This document shows positions 32,152 to 44,818 of a DNA stretch of 64,000 nucleotides, in pieces (the first letter of the stretch is position 1; the number at the start of each line of letters is the position of its first letter). Both the position numbers and the translations under genes were made by a program. The stretch is taken from positions 1-64,000 of the forward strand of contig JALBUN010000007.1 of NCBI GenBank assembly GCA_025174535.1, given 5' to 3'. This DNA is from Cantharellus purpuraceus (taxonomy: Eukaryota > Basidiomycota > Agaricomycetes > Cantharellales > Hydnaceae). The notes beneath the pieces were generated by a model. The model was not told where the DNA came from, did not search any database, and saw only the letters and a program-made list of their open reading frames with translations.

Positions 32152-33364
32152 GTGTCTTAGTTCACACCGTTGCACAGAACTCAACCAAGTGTATTGGTTG
32201 GGCAATGTGTTGTACAGTGTGGTAGTTACTAAGCTCTATCTACTATATGTGGACCCACATGTGTACTGGGTCCACTGGCTTACATAATAACTAATACATA
32301 TACACCCTATGGGTGCATATATCTACCAAGAGGGCAGCATTCCTTAAGGGAATACTGCATATATTAATTGTACTTATATGTTATAGTAAGTAAGTACCTT
32401 GGGTACTTACACACTTGCCCTCATACAGGGGTGGCAAGTAAACCCTAATGGGGTCCCCCCAGCCATCCAACAGGAGTCGGATGGTGCTATGAACTTGTCT
32501 GACGTGGACATCTGGATGTGGCTGCCAAAGGCCACTCCCAAAAGGGTTCTTCTGCATTTAAGAAGAACCTCTGGACTATGTTCCAGAATCCCAGCCACTG
32601 GGGATTATTGACCAGTGGTCAAAAGTTCTCACCAACTCTTGGTGACACCTTTCACACTTCAGTCACTGGAGCATATGATTGGGGGAATCGCTCCCCCAAA
32701 GAACATACTGAATTAGAGCTTGCACTCTGGCTTGGGTGATTGGGAGGCATCACCCCCAATCATGCTGCTATATTAGAGGAGTTTGCTAAATGCATCACCT
32801 CTGGAGCAGCATTTAACCAGCCCACTAGGGTTGGTAAGCAAAAGCAGGAGACTCAGGGAGTCTCCCAAGCAGCTCATAAAGCTGCTAAACACTCTCTCGC
32901 TTAGTGTTTAGGTCATGACCAACTTAATCATGAACTCAATCGGGATGCTGCAGTAGCAATTGCATCCTCCTCATCCATTCAAGTGGATGAGGATACTGCA
33001 ACCACATCAGGGACAACTGAGAGCCATCCCCCTCCAGAACCATATGAACAAGATGACCATATGGACACTGACTCATTGGAACAGCTTTATAAGGAGCTGT
33101 ATGATTAAGAAGTACTGAATGAGATTGTGTCTCATTCAAAAAGGGGAGGGTGTAAGTACCCAGGGTACTTACGTACTATAGTATGTAGTTATATAGTCAT
33201 AATTAATGTATGCAGTATTCCATTAAGGAATGCTGTCTTCTTGGTAGATATATGCACCCTATGCACCCACACATGTAGTAGATAGAACTTAGTTAACTAC
33301 CACACTGTACAACACATTGCCCAACCAATATACTTGGTTGAGTTCTGTGCAATGGTAAGACACA
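32152..33364. mobile_element. Element with long inverted LTR-like ends (fold-back structure)
   Basis: About 260 bp at 32152-32412 and about 215 bp at 33150-33364 are reverse complements with few mismatches; shared blocks include GCACAGAACTCAACC and TGTTGTACAGTGTGGTAG. The right arm looks like an LTR: a purine run (AAAAAGGGGAGGG, 33138-33150) directly precedes TGTAAGTACCC, and the end is close to CACACA. The ~740 bp between the arms carries a decayed frame that ends in an acidic Glu/Asp/His-rich tail just before the purine run, as expected for the 3' end of an internal region. The likeliest reading is a 3' part of an LTR element joined to an inverted LTR copy. No clear TSD was found. Confidence 0.6.
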
Positions 33365-33462
33365 CATTTACATTGATGGAGGTGGAGTTGATGGAGGTGG
33401 AGTAGAAGGAGATGGGGGTGGAGTCCAGAGATCAGACTTGGTGTTACAGGATGTAACATAAA

Positions 33463-33520
33463 GCATATATGAATGAATTAAAAGATGAAACAGGGGTGAG
33501 TCATATAAAAGAACAATAGA
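33463..33520 (-). repeat. Short fragment of LTR family E
   Basis: About 55 bp, including a GAATTAAAAGATGAAACAGG segment, match 38989-39033 inside the E LTR at 38331-39746. It is a truncated relic with no recognisable ends. Confidence 0.6.
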
Positions 33521-33533
33521 CACACCCACCAAT

Positions 33534-33807
33534 GACACTTGTTCAGAAATACATCAAATATATATATACAACCCATTTCCTCAAATTTTAATATACTTAT
33601 ATTAACATATTTTAATATTTCATACATGATTCTCAAATATATATATTTCATTTACTGGTGGCAACTGTGTCAAGGGAATATTCTATTCCTGCTACACTTA
33701 ATTTCTTTCACTCATTCTTTCTTGTACTATACTGGTCAAATAATCTAATGTACCTTGAATCCTCACCTGGTATTTGTATATCTAAATATTCTATATTATA
33801 CCAATAA
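33534..33807 (-). repeat. 565-bp terminal-inverted-repeat element, copy 4, truncated and diverged
   Basis: It starts GACACTTGTTCAGAAATAC like the right end of the other copies and continues through the CTCACCTGGTATTTGTATATC block. It is cut at about 33807 by the LTR of element C. It is clearly more diverged than copies 1-3. Confidence 0.7.
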
Positions 33808-33809
33808 TA

Positions 33810-34350
33810 TGTTATGATTATATTCATTAACAACCAGATCCCCGTCCAATCCACTCAGATCCCTGCACATATGAAATCTATACTCCATTTGGAAACCATC
33901 ACGTCTCCATTTATCTGTCCGATTGTCACCGCCAAATCTCACCCATCCATCTCCGGTTCTGATTGATGCATCACCATCACCATAGGAACCCAGACATCTG
34001 TCCCCATCGAACTTGGACATACTCATGTAAGGCCATCGGCCTTGGAGACCCATCACCAGAGTAATTATTATTAGATTTCAAATATGTATTTAAGTTGCCT
34101 GACTGGGGACTTCATTCCCCAGTTCAAATATCAAATCACACCTAGCTCCTAAGTCCAATCCTAACTCTCTAAGTCATACTCCGTCTCCAAAATCTCAGAC
34201 ACAGGTATTAGTGAGGGCACAGCACATAAGCTGAAGCCAAGTCCATTCCAACCCCCACAACGTACCCAACTCCCTCTCCTACTCCGAACAAACCTCTGAC
34301 TCTGACCTCCGACCCAATCTCTGACCCCCAATCGGACTCAGTGTGTAATA
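33810..34350 (+). repeat. 5' LTR of element C (old chromovirus)
   Basis: This LTR of about 541 bp runs from TGTTATGATTATATTC to GTGTGTAATA, homologous to the D LTRs but with an extra ~40-bp CT-rich segment and a decayed terminal CA. The matching 3' LTR is missing because the element is truncated at 42790. Confidence 0.8.
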
Positions 34351-36888
34351 GTATATTCAAACTGCCATACTCACTCCTACCAATGCCACAATCCACCGCC
34401 AATTCTGAACATGCATGAACCGTCGAGATACCTGCTCCCAGCATCAACACCATCCCCAAGGTTGTCAAAGAACCGACGGACCACATAGAGGCCATCAATG
34501 AAGAGGACAACACTCTGCCCTCCCCAAACCTAGCGCAAGCCATCTCCCTGCTCACCAGCAGCATCCGTACACCACAAGTTCCTAAGTCCCGGACCTTGGT
34601 CCGGGAACATGACCCATTCAATGGCTCCAATCCACGCAAGCTCCAGCCATTCTTGGTGCAATGCCGGTGATGAGCCAGGACGCATCAAGGACGCATATCA
34701 AACCACTCTGACAGTCCAACTCCGCCAGCATCTTTTTGTATCAACTTTAAATAGCGCCGCAACTCCCTCTCCACCTCAGTCTCTAATTCTAGCCATCGAT
34801 CGTCACTCGTGTTTCATCGCCATCGATCATTATCAGCCTTCTATTCACACTGATCCTTTCATCATCATTCACATGGCTTCCCATTCTATTCCCCTCTCCA
34901 ACATCACTTCTAATAATACGTCACACTGGTCTCTGGACACAGAGGACTATCAAAAATATGCCAAGCTCCACGGGCATGTTAAGCCACCTCCACGTGTCAA
35001 AATACTTCCAAAACTCTTTCAACGTCCAAGATCCCCACCATGTCTCTCTTATGCCATTGGCGATCCCATATTCTTCACAATTCTGTTGAACCATATACAT
35101 TCCTCGACATTTCACCTCTATATTGTAACACAGATAGAAGAGTCGAATGTGAGGTAGAATTTCAGTCACCATCACTGACCTATCCTCCCACTTCAATCCG
35201 ACTCAGGTTACATCATGTCAGGCAAAGGGACCGAATACTCTTGGAACGGGATACCATATGGAGACGGATCACTAAGACAATAAGGAGTATTTGTTGTGGA
35301 TGCTGACTGAAATCCTCATGTGACTCAGGGTCAATTTACCTTCGGAGCTGTATGGAAGATGGTATTGGTGGACATTTCTATTGTTCTTTTATATGACTCA
35401 CCCCTGTTTCATCTTTTAATTCATTCATACACGACTTACTCATCCTTGTTCTATTTTTGGTTCTTTTATTACTCATCACCCCCTATTCTTACAAAGATTA
35501 CCCCTATCTGTCGTTTCATTTCTCCATGATTTCCCCATTAGTAGTTCAACTTCACACGCTTCGTCAGCTGGCTTGATCAGCATTTCTTGCATCATATTGC
35601 ATCATTTGCTCCTCATATTGTGTCATTGTGCCCTGGGGATTTGTATATAAAAGGGCGCTAGTTTTCACCTTTGGAATCAATCAACAAGTTTTCAGCCAAC
35701 GCTCTAAAGTCAAAGTCCAAGCTCTAAGTCTACACTCTATGCTCTACATCACAATCCATCATCTCTACACTGAGGTAAAACACCTTGGTTCAACAATCAG
35801 ATTTCCCTCCGCCACCAAGAGGTTGCTTCTCCTGAAACCAGCTTTCACGTACCTCCCAACCGGGCTCTGCATTGTCATCCAACCACAGAGCACTATCCCA
35901 CTTCCCTGTTACTTACCCCTCGCCCTGATTGATCTTTGGAGTGCTGAACAACTGCGTTACACACCGTCTGTTTGCTAGGACCGTTGCGTGCAGGCTTATA
36001 GGATCTATTCCTTAAGCGAACCGACACCGGTTGAACTTCCACGATTGCCCCAACATGTTCACATCCAATCGGGTGAAGGTCACCTTTGCCATGTCCTATC
36101 TCAAGGGCACCACACTGGACTACTTTGAGCCAGCACTCATGGACAACTCTGATGACCCGATATGGTCAGAAGACTACTCCAACTTCATCTCCGAACTTCA
36201 GACCAATTTCAGTCCTTACAACCCCAAGGCTGATGCCAAGAATGAACTTGATTGACTTTGGATGAAGGAAAATCACAAAATTGCAAAATACATTGTGAGT
36301 TTCCAGCAGCTAGCCCTGAAAATCCAATGGAGTGATGCCGCACTCTGACATCAATTTTACATTGGTCTCCCATCCCACATCAAGGATGAGATATCACGCG
36401 TCAGTAAGCCGGATACTTTGGCAAACCTTCGCAAACTCACCCAATCCATCGACGCCCATTATTGGGAATGTCAATCTGAGGTCTCCTGCAAAAATTCAGC
36501 CAACAACAAATTGGACAAATCATTGGACAAGACCCCAAAGTCCAACAAGGGGTCCAATAAGAAGACCACCACCAACTCAGGCCAGAAGTCAAACACTGGT
36601 AACACTGCCACTTCTGGTTCCAGTTGGAACAACTCTGGAACTGGCAATAACTCTGGAGCTTACAAGAGCACTCCGGACCTCTCCGCCGAGCTGGGGAAAG
36701 ATGGAAAATTTACCCAACAGGAATGCCAGCACTGCATGGACAACAACCTCTGTCTGTTCTGTGGAAAGCCTGGTCACCAAGCCAAGGATTGCAACAAGGC
36801 AATCTCGTCTGCAGCAAAGGCAAAGGGCCGTGCCACCAATGCCATGACAGACAAGTCCAATGCCGGAGTGATGGACCTGAAAAAATAG
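34351..36888 (+). pseudogene. Element C gag, interrupted by LTR E
   Basis: The frame begins at the ATG in the MPQSTANSE segment (about 34392) and runs to 34667, where LTR E is inserted. It resumes at 36031 with the capsid segment (VTFAMSYLKGTTLDYFEP), passes a TGA at 36253-36255 and ends after the zinc knuckle (CLFCGKPGHQAKDC, about 36750) at a TAG 36886-36888. A short A run precedes the stop, as at the frameshift site of element D. Further stops and missense changes show decay. Confidence 0.85.
34668..36026 (+). mobile_element. Solo LTR, family E, copy 1 (TSD CCGG)
   Basis: This 1,359-bp sequence with TG...CA ends (TGATGAGCC...AACCGACA) is flanked by CCGG on both sides (34664-34667 and 36027-36030). 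A strong TATATAAAAGGG promoter box is at about 35644-35655. An inverted second copy is at 38331-39746. Open frames inside it (for example MASHSIPLSN at 34874) also occur in the second copy, but I see no retroviral motif in them. Confidence 0.88.
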
Positions 36889-38111
36889 TAAGCAGTCCTA
36901 TAGCCTCCATACGGGCTGAGGGCTGCGTTGGTACTCCCCATATGACAAATGAGGTCCGCCTGAATGCATCCACTCTTTCCCACTCCGACTCCCTTACCCT
37001 CCTCATCTACTCCGACTCCATTCCCAATACCACTATCCAAGCATTAATTGACTCCAGTTCTACTCACTGTTTCCTCAATTCCTCTTTTTCCAATTTACAT
37101 AAACTCCATACATACACCATAACTTTGATATTGCTCCGATTATTTGATGGCACTACTAATACTGTTATTTCACAAGCTATAGATCTGTTTATCCGTTTTT
37201 CTGTTGGAGAAATCCAGAACCTTACATTCTATGTTACTCCGCTTGACTCCAGCTGTTCTGTGGTTCTCGGACATAACTGGCTCACCCACTACAATCCGTT
37301 GATTGACTGGGCATTGGGCCATATCACCTTCCATTCTCCAGTACAGGCTGTGTCATTCCTGACATCACCAGCAACTTTAGGTGTGAAATTATCTTCCGCC
37401 TCCACTGACTCCGCTCCGATAGATACTCCGCCTACCCCTCCATCTATATCAATGGTGGACGCGATGGTCTTTGCCAGACTAAGCAAACTGGATGGTTCTC
37501 ACACATTCCAGGTTCACCTCTGATCTGATATTCCTCGCTGCCCGTTCTGCCCGATCAACTCCACCGGACCTATCTATGGTTCCTAAGGAGTATCATGAGT
37601 TCGCCAACATGTTCAGCAAGTCTAAAGCTGACTCCCTAGCGGAACACCAACCATACAATCTCAAGATTGAGTTGGATGACAACTCCACCCCTCCACTTGG
37701 CCCTATCTACTTGCTATCCCAAAAAGAGCTACTGGCTCTCCGAACATTCATAGACAAGAACTTGGCCACGGGCTTCATCCACCCATCCCTATCTCCCCAT
37801 GGAGCTTTGGTCCTATTTGTCTGCAAAAAGGACGGATCACTCCATCTATGCATCGACTTCTGTGGACTCAACAAGATCACCAAGAAAGACTGATACCCAA
37901 TACCCTGCACCACGGACCTACTCAAGAGCCCATGAAAGGCTAAGATCTATTCCAAAATAGATCTCCAACATGCCTACCATCTAGTCCACACCCAAGAAGG
38001 CGATGAGTGGAAAATGACTTTCTGCACTTGATATGGATCCTTTGAATGGTGTGTCATGCCCTTCAGACTAACCAATGCTCCGGCCGCCTTCCAGAGGTTC
38101 ATGAATGATAC

Positions 38112-39834
38112 TGTCAGGGTTCAAATAAGTCATATTCTATTTTTAGTATTTTCTCTTGACACCCCTATCAGCGCAGCCTGTCAGGGTGCGTCTCCCCTAT
38201 TTCATTGCCCCTATCACTTCCCCTATCTTTCCTCCCCTATCTTGGTTCTCCTATCCGTCTCCATCATTTAGTATAAAGACTCACCTTGGTGCAGTGTGAT
38301 CCCCTCAGCTTGATCTCTGAGGATATCCGCTGTCGGTTTGCTTAAGGAATAGATCCTATAAGCCTGCGCGCAACGGTCCTAGCAAGCAGACGGTGTGTAA
38401 CGCAGTTGTTCAGCACTCCAAAGATCAATCAGGGCGAGGGGTACGTAACAGGGAAGTGGGATAGTGCTCTGTGGTTGGATGAGGATGGGAGCAAAAGGTC
38501 GGTCCCGATGGCTGATCGTGCTCTGTGACTGGATGACAATGCGGAGCCCGGTTGGGAGGTACGCGAAAGCTGGTTTCAGGAGAATCAACCTCTCGGTGGC
38601 GGAGGGAAATCTGATCGTTGAACCAAGGTGTTTTACCTCAGTGTAGAGATGATGGATTGTGATGTAGAGCGTAGAGCATAGACTTAGAGCGTGGACTTTG
38701 ACTTTAGAGCGTTAGCTGAAAACTTGTTGATTGATTCCAAAGGCGAAAACTAGCACCCTTTTATATACAAATCCCCAGGGCACAACGACACAATATGAGG
38801 AGCAAATGATGCGATATGATGCAAGAAATGCTGATCAAGCCAGCTGACGAAGCATGTGAAGTTGAACTACTAAAGGGGGTAATCATGGAGAAATGAAACG
38901 ACAGATAGGGGTAATCTTTGTAAGAATAGGGGGTGATGAGTAATAAAAGAACCAAAAATAGAACAAGGATGAGTAAGTCGTGTATGAATGAATTAAAAGA
39001 TGAAACAGGGGTGAGTCATATAAAAGAACAATAGAAATGTCCACCAATACCATCTTCCCTACGGCTCCGAAGGTTAATTGACCCTGAGTCACATGAGGAC
39101 TTCCGTCAGCATCCACAACAAATACTCCTTATTGTCTTAGTGATCCGTCTCCATATGGTATCCCGTTCCAAGAGTATTCGGTCCCTTTGCCTGACATGAT
39201 GTAATCTGAGTCGGATTGAAGTGGGAGGATAGGTCAGCGATGGCGACTGAAATTCTACCTCACATTCGACTCTTCTATCCATGTTACAATATAGAGGTGA
39301 AATGTCGAGGAATGTATATGGTTCAATGGAATTGTGAAAGAATATGGGATCGCCAATGGCATAAGAGAGACATGGTGGGGATCTTGGACGTTGAAAGAGT
39401 TTTGGAAGTATTTTGACACGTGGAGGTGGCTTAACATGCCCGTGGAGCTCGGCGTATTTTTGATAGTCCTCTGTGTCCAGAGACCAGTGTGACGTATTAT
39501 TAGAAGTGATGTTGGAGAGGGGAATAGAATGGGAAGCCATGTGAATGATGATGAAAGGATCGGTGTGAATAGAAGGCTGATAATGATTGATGGCGATGAA
39601 ACACGAGTGACGATCGATGGCTCGAATTAGAGACTGAGGTGGATAGGGAGTTGCGACGCTATTTAAAAGTTGATACGAAAAGACGCTGGCGGAGTTGGAC
39701 TGTCAGAGTGGTTCGATATGCGTCCTCGATGCGTCCTGGCTCGTCACCGCTGTACCAGCTGGCATTATTTCTTATCGGCTCTCACTTATTGAGTATCTTG
39801 TTGTTGTGGCCTCGTCATCAGTGTCGCCCTCACA
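38112..39834 (+). mobile_element. Solo LTR, family F, copy 3, split by an E LTR (TSD GATAC)
   Basis: The left part, 38112-38330 (TGTCAGGGTTC start), and the right part, 39747-39834 (GCCCTCACA end), make one F LTR of about 300 bp. GATAC is duplicated at 38107-38111 and 39835-39839. It is inserted in the RT of element C. The E LTR inside it was inserted later. Confidence 0.9.
38331..39746 (-). mobile_element. Solo LTR, family E, copy 2, inverted (TSD CCGC)
   Basis: This 1,416-bp inverted relative of 34668-36026 has ends TGTCGGTTTGC and GGCTCGTCA and CCGC duplications at 38327-38330 and 39747-39750. Both E copies have 4-bp duplications, unlike the 5-bp ones of the other LTR families here. It is slightly longer than copy 1 because of small indels. 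Confidence 0.88.
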
Positions 39835-41338
39835 GATACCTTCGCCGACCTCCTTGATGTGACCATCCTCGTTTACTTAGATGACATTTTAGTATATTCA
39901 GATAACGAAGAAGAGCATTGGACACATGTCCGAGAGGTACTCCAATGTCTCTGAAAACATGGCCTCTTTGCCCACACTGACAAATGCAAATTCCACTCTG
40001 ACTCAGTTGAGTATCTAGGCTATATCCTCTCCCTGGCAGGACTGACAATGTCCAATGACAAAATCAAAGCCATACAGGAATGGCCGGAACCGTGGAAAGT
40101 CAAAGACATACAGTCCTTCCTGGGGTTCACCAACTTCTACTGCCACTTCATTTATGGCTACTCAGATATCACCGTTCTGCTCACCTGACTTACTAGGAAG
40201 GGTACCCAATGGAATTTCACTGACAAATGTAGACAGAGCTTTGAGACCTTGAAGAAGGCCTTTACTTCCACTCCAATACTGACTCATTGGGTTCCAGACA
40301 CTCCTATCCTATTAGAAACTGATGCCTCTGACTATGCACTTGCCGCAATCCTGTCCATCATCTCCCCGGACGACGGACAAGTCCACCCGATCGCTTTTCA
40401 CTCGCGTACATTCACGCCCCCCAAACTGAACTATGACATCCATGCCAAAGAGCTCCTTGCCATATATGAAGCCTTCTGGATATGGAGACACTACCTCAAA
40501 GGCCCCTCTGATCCAGTGGATGTCATAATGGACCACAAGAACTTGGAATACTTCTCCACAATGAAACTACTCACCTGGAGACAGGTCCGATGATCCAAAT
40601 ACCTGTCTCAGTTCAATCTCATTATCCGTTTCTGTCCTGGTCGACTTGGAGCAAAGCCTGATGCATTGACTAGATGCTGGGACATCTACCCTTCAGAGGG
40701 GAGTAGCGACTATGCCACTGTAAACCCACACAACTTTTGTCCTGTGTTCACTAACGAGCAGCTGGCATTGTCCCTATGGGCATCCACCCTCATGACTCCC
40801 ACCCTCTGAGCTATTACCATTATGGATATCAACCAACTCTGCTCCGACATCCACTCATCACTCCAATCTGATCCTGTTGCAGTTAAACACTTGGATGACC
40901 CTTCTGATCCAAAATAATCACTTGACCCCAAAGGACACCTCTGACACAATGACCGGATATACGTCCCTGACGCCAACAGTCTCCGACTCCGAGTTTTGCA
41001 GTATTATCATGATCACCCAATCTCTGGCCATTTTGGGCAAAATCGCACACAAGGATTAATCCAACAAGACTATGTATGGCCAAAAATGCAAGAATACATT
41101 CAACACTACTGTAACTCCTGTACCATGTGTATGCGCTCAAAATCGCAAAGGCACAAACCCTATGGAATGCTTAAACAACTCCTGGTCCCAGAGCAACCAT
41201 GGAACTCCATCTCCATGGATTTCATAGAGAAACTCCCCCCATCGCTTGGATATGACACCATACTTGTGATTGTCGACAGGTTCACTAAACAGTCACTATT
41301 CATTCCAATCCATGACACCATCACCTCCACCTCACTAG

Positions 41339-42159
41339 TGTCAAGAATTTATTCAAGTAATACTATGATCTATTGGAGTAAGAAGGGAGAGTTTTATGAT
41401 AAGGAAAAGTTGTGAAAAGTTTGGGGATTTTTTGATTAAGGGATGAGGAGGAGGTGATTTTCGATTTTATTTTGTGAGCCATCCTTTCATTCTACGAGGA
41501 TGGCTACTACTCAAAAAGGGAGGTATTATGATGATTTTCATTCGTCATAAACCTCAAGTCAAACAGGTAAAAACTCCTTTCTCTATAAAAGGTTTTTCCC
41601 CATGACATCACATATTATCAGTATCCACATCATTTCTTTTATCATATGTTTCAATCTTACTAAAAGGCCTTTTTATCATGTGATTGCCAAATTGTATATT
41701 AGCTACAACTGTGTACGAGTATCAAAGGGGATTCACTATTCTTAATCCCTTCCAAGCTGCAAACAAACAGCTTGTGTCAACTTTCTGTCGTTCCTGGAAT
41801 AACTCCTAAACGACCCATTCAATTTGAAATCTTTTGCATTTCCCATTAGAATATTGCATCAACTATTGCTATCTCAAATTACGAACGATTTGGATCATTA
41901 AATCCATTTCTATTAAGCAAACACTTTTTTGAAGTGTTGCTATTCCCATTTCTGCTCAAATATTTTTCAGAAGTCCCAGTTCTTAACCAAATATTCTGAT
42001 ATTTGGTAACATTACTCTACTAAACAACACCTTTCCATAGACCCCGCATATATCTGCATCCTTGCAGTAATTGCTCCCCTATTCAAAATCTACTTCACCA
42101 CCATCCCTTACCTTCATCTTACACACACCCACAACACCCCTCCATATCTTTTCTTTACA
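41339..42159. mobile_element. LTR-like insertion G in element C integrase (TSD ACTAG)
   Basis: An 821-bp AT-rich insertion with TG...CA ends (TGTCAAGAATT...CTTTACA) is flanked by ACTAG (41334-41338 and 42160-42164). Removing it restores the integrase alignment with element D. A purine run (CTCAAAAAGGGAGG, about 41511-41524) inside resembles a polypurine tract, so it could be a solo LTR or an internally deleted element. No second copy is in the window. Confidence 0.75.
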
Positions 42160-42790
42160 ACTAGCTAAGTTGTTTGTTCTCCACATATTCTCTAAACACA
42201 GAGTCCCATTGCATGTCACATCTGATTGGGGCTTGGGGTTTGTGTCCTCCTTCTTCCACACATTAGGAAAGGCTCTCGACATGAAGCTTCATTTCACCTC
42301 CAGATACCATCCTGAAGGAGACAGACAGACGGAACAAATGAATCAGTCCCTGGAATAATATCTCTGAGTCTATTGTAACTATCAACAAGACAACTGGGCT
42401 GATCTACTTCTGATCGCAGAGTTTGCCTACAACAACACTCCGAACGCGACTACTGGCATCTCTCCATTCTTTGCTAATAAAGGCTACCATCTGAACATCT
42501 CCGTCCACCCCAAGAAGGAACTTGCCTCCACCAAAGCCCGCCAATTTGTAACCAACCTTGACCAACTACACCAACATCTCTGAGAAACCATCTCCAATGC
42601 CCAGAAACAATACCAAGTCTCTGCGGACTGACACCACATTCTGGCTCTGGACCTGCAGATCAGAGATAAGGTATTTGTTAAGGCTGAACACTTCTGGACC
42701 ACCCATCCATTGAAGAAACTCTCTGAGAAATACTTAGGTCCTCATGAGGTCATTGCTCATGCAGGCAGCAGGTCCTTCACCCTCTGCCTC

Positions 42791-44039
42791 CATGGATGTG
42801 TTTAGGTGGACCTCATTTGTCATATGGGGAGTACCAATGCAGCCCTCAGCCTGTACAGAGGCTAGAGGACTGCTTACTAATTTTTTGGATCCATTGTAGC
42901 ATTGGTGGCATGGCCCTTTGCTTTTGCGGTGGATGAGGTTGCCTTGTTGCAATCCTTGGTTTGATGACCAGGTTTTCCACAGGACAGACAGAGGTTGTTG
43001 TCCATGTGGTGCTGGTGTTCCTGCTGGGTAAGTTTGCCATCCTTCCCCAGCTTGGTGGAGAGGTCCAGAGTGCTCTTGTGAGCTCCAGAGCTGTTGCCAG
43101 TGCTGAAGTTGTTCTGACTGGAACCGGAAGCAGCGGCATTACCAGTGTTTGACTTCTGGCCAGAGTTGGTAGTGGTCTTCTTATTGGACCCCTTGTTGGA
43201 CTTTGGGGTCTTGTCCAATGATTTGTCCGACTTGTTGTTAGCCAAATTTTCATGGGAGACCTCAGATTGATGTTCCCAATAACAGGTCCAATAACAGGTG
43301 TCAATGGATTGGGCGAGCTTGCAAAGGTTAACCAGAGTATCTGGCTTACTGACACATGATATCTCATCCTTGATGCAGGATGGGAGGCCAACATAAAATT
43401 GGCATCAGAGTGTGGCATCGCCCCATTGGACCTTTGGAGCTAGCTGCTGGAAACTCACAATGTATTTTGTGATCTTGTGATTTTCCTTCATCTGAAGTCA
43501 ATCAAGTTTGTTCTTGGCATCAGCCTCAGGGTTGTAAGGACTGAAATTGGTCTGGAGTTTGGAGATGAAGTTGGAGTAGTCCTCTGACCATATTGGGTCA
43601 TCAGAGTCATCCATGAGTGTTGGCTCAAAGTAGTCCAGTGTGGTGCCCTTGAGATAGGACATGGCAAAGGTGACCTTCACCCAATCAGATGTGAATGTGT
43701 CAGGGCAGTTGTGGAAATTTAACTGGCATTGCACCAAGAACAGTTGGAGCTTGCATGGATCGGAGCCATCAAAAGGGTCAGGTTCCCATACCTTGGTCTG
43801 GGACTTAGGAGCTTGTGGGGTATGGATGCTGCTGGCGAGCAGGGAGATGGCTTGCACCAGATTCAGGGAGGGCAGAGTATTGTCCTCTTCATTGACAGCC
43901 TCTATGTGGCCCATTGGTTCTTCAATGACCTCAGGGATGGTGTCAATGCTGGGAGTGGGCACCTCGACAGTTCATGCACGTTCAGAATTGGTGGTGGATG
44001 GTGGCATTGGTGGGGGTGAGTATGGCAGTTCAAATATAC
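42791..44039 (-). pseudogene. Element C2: inverted gag fragment
   Basis: Read leftwards from its LTR, this is a gag closely related to those of C and D: a PTPSIDTIPEVIEEP leader, a capsid with a TGA at 43500-43498, a Lys/Ser/Asn-rich linker, a zinc knuckle (CLSCGKPGHQTKDC, about 42985) and a TAG after an A run. The pol frame starts but stops at about 42791, where it is joined head-to-head with the truncated pol of element C. The start ATG of gag is preserved here. Confidence 0.82.
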
Positions 44040-44284
44040 TGTTATGCACTAGGTCTGATTGGGGGTCAGAGATTGGGTTGGAGATTGGGTCAGAGTTGAC
44101 AGTTGGAGTTGGAGTGGGGATTGGGGTGCATCATGGGGGTTGGAACGGACTTGGCTTCAGCTTATGTGCTGCACCCTCACTAATACCTGTGTCTGAGATT
44201 TCAGAGATGGAGTACAACTTAGACAGTTCAGATCAGATTTAAGAGCTAGGCATGATTCAATATTTGAACTGGGGAATGAAGTCC
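44040..44284 (-). repeat. Element C2 LTR, left half (split by element D)
   Basis: This runs from TGTTATGCACTAGG onwards, the reverse complement of the 3' part of the C/D LTR. It breaks at the AGTCC duplication of element D and continues at 51110. Confidence 0.85.
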
Positions 44285-44786
44285 TGTTATGACTATATTC
44301 ATTAACACCCAGATCCCCGTCCAATCCCCTCAGATCCCCATGCATATGAAATCTATACTCCATTTGGAAACTGCTACGTCTCCATTTTCCTGTCCGATTG
44401 TCACTGCCGATTCCGCCCATCCGTCTCCGGTTCCGATTGATGCATCAGCATCACCATAGGAACCTGGACATCCGTCCCCATCGGACTCAGACATACTCAT
44501 GTAAGGCCATCGGCCTCGGAGACCCATCACTGGAGTAATTATTATTAGATTTCGAATATGTATTTAAGTTGCTGACTGGGGACTCCATTCCCCAGTTCGA
44601 ATATTGAATCACGCCTAGCTCCTAAGTCCAATCCTAACTCTGTAAGTCGTACTCCGTCTCTGAAATCTCAGACACCAGTATTAGTGAGGGCACAGCACAT
44701 AAGCTGAAGCCAAGTCCGTTCCGACCCCCACGACGTGCTCTGACTCCAACCCAATCTCCGACCCCAATCGGACCTAGTGCATAACA
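44285..44786 (+). repeat. 5' LTR of element D
   Basis: A 502-bp LTR, TGTTATGACTATATTC to GTGCATAACA. No TGG-type primer site follows at once (the next bases are GTATATTTGAAC), so priming may differ from that of element A. Confidence 0.92.
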
Positions 44787-44818
44787 GTATATTTGAACTG
44801 CCATACTCACTCCTACCA

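Larger units (their letters stand above)
36886..42790 (+). pseudogene. Element C pol: protease, RT, RNase H, integrase, truncated before the chromodomain
   Basis: The protease Asp is in the ALIDSSSTHC region (about 37050). RT starts near 37560 and is split at 38111 by LTR F. It resumes at 39835 with YLDD (about 39876). RNase H spans about 40310-40560 (ETDASDYALA). The integrase zinc domain is near 41020-41130 and the first catalytic region near 41215; insertion G then splits it at 41339. The rest runs from 42165 through ADLLLIAEFAYNN to a GSRSFTL stretch. At 42790 the sequence jumps to an inverted gag (C2), so the chromodomain and 3' LTR are lost. A 2-bp deletion near 37520 and many TGA codons also kill the frame. 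Confidence 0.87.

Noticed and set aside
32152..33364. DNA transposon with long TIRs
   Set aside because: It is possible, but the purine tract directly before the right arm and the TG/CA-like ends favour an inverted LTR pair; no transposase or clear TSD was seen.
34874..35157. Possible gene MASHSIPLSN in LTR E
   Set aside because: It recurs in the second E LTR copy but spans the promoter region of the LTR, has no retroviral or cellular motif, and is disrupted differently in each copy.
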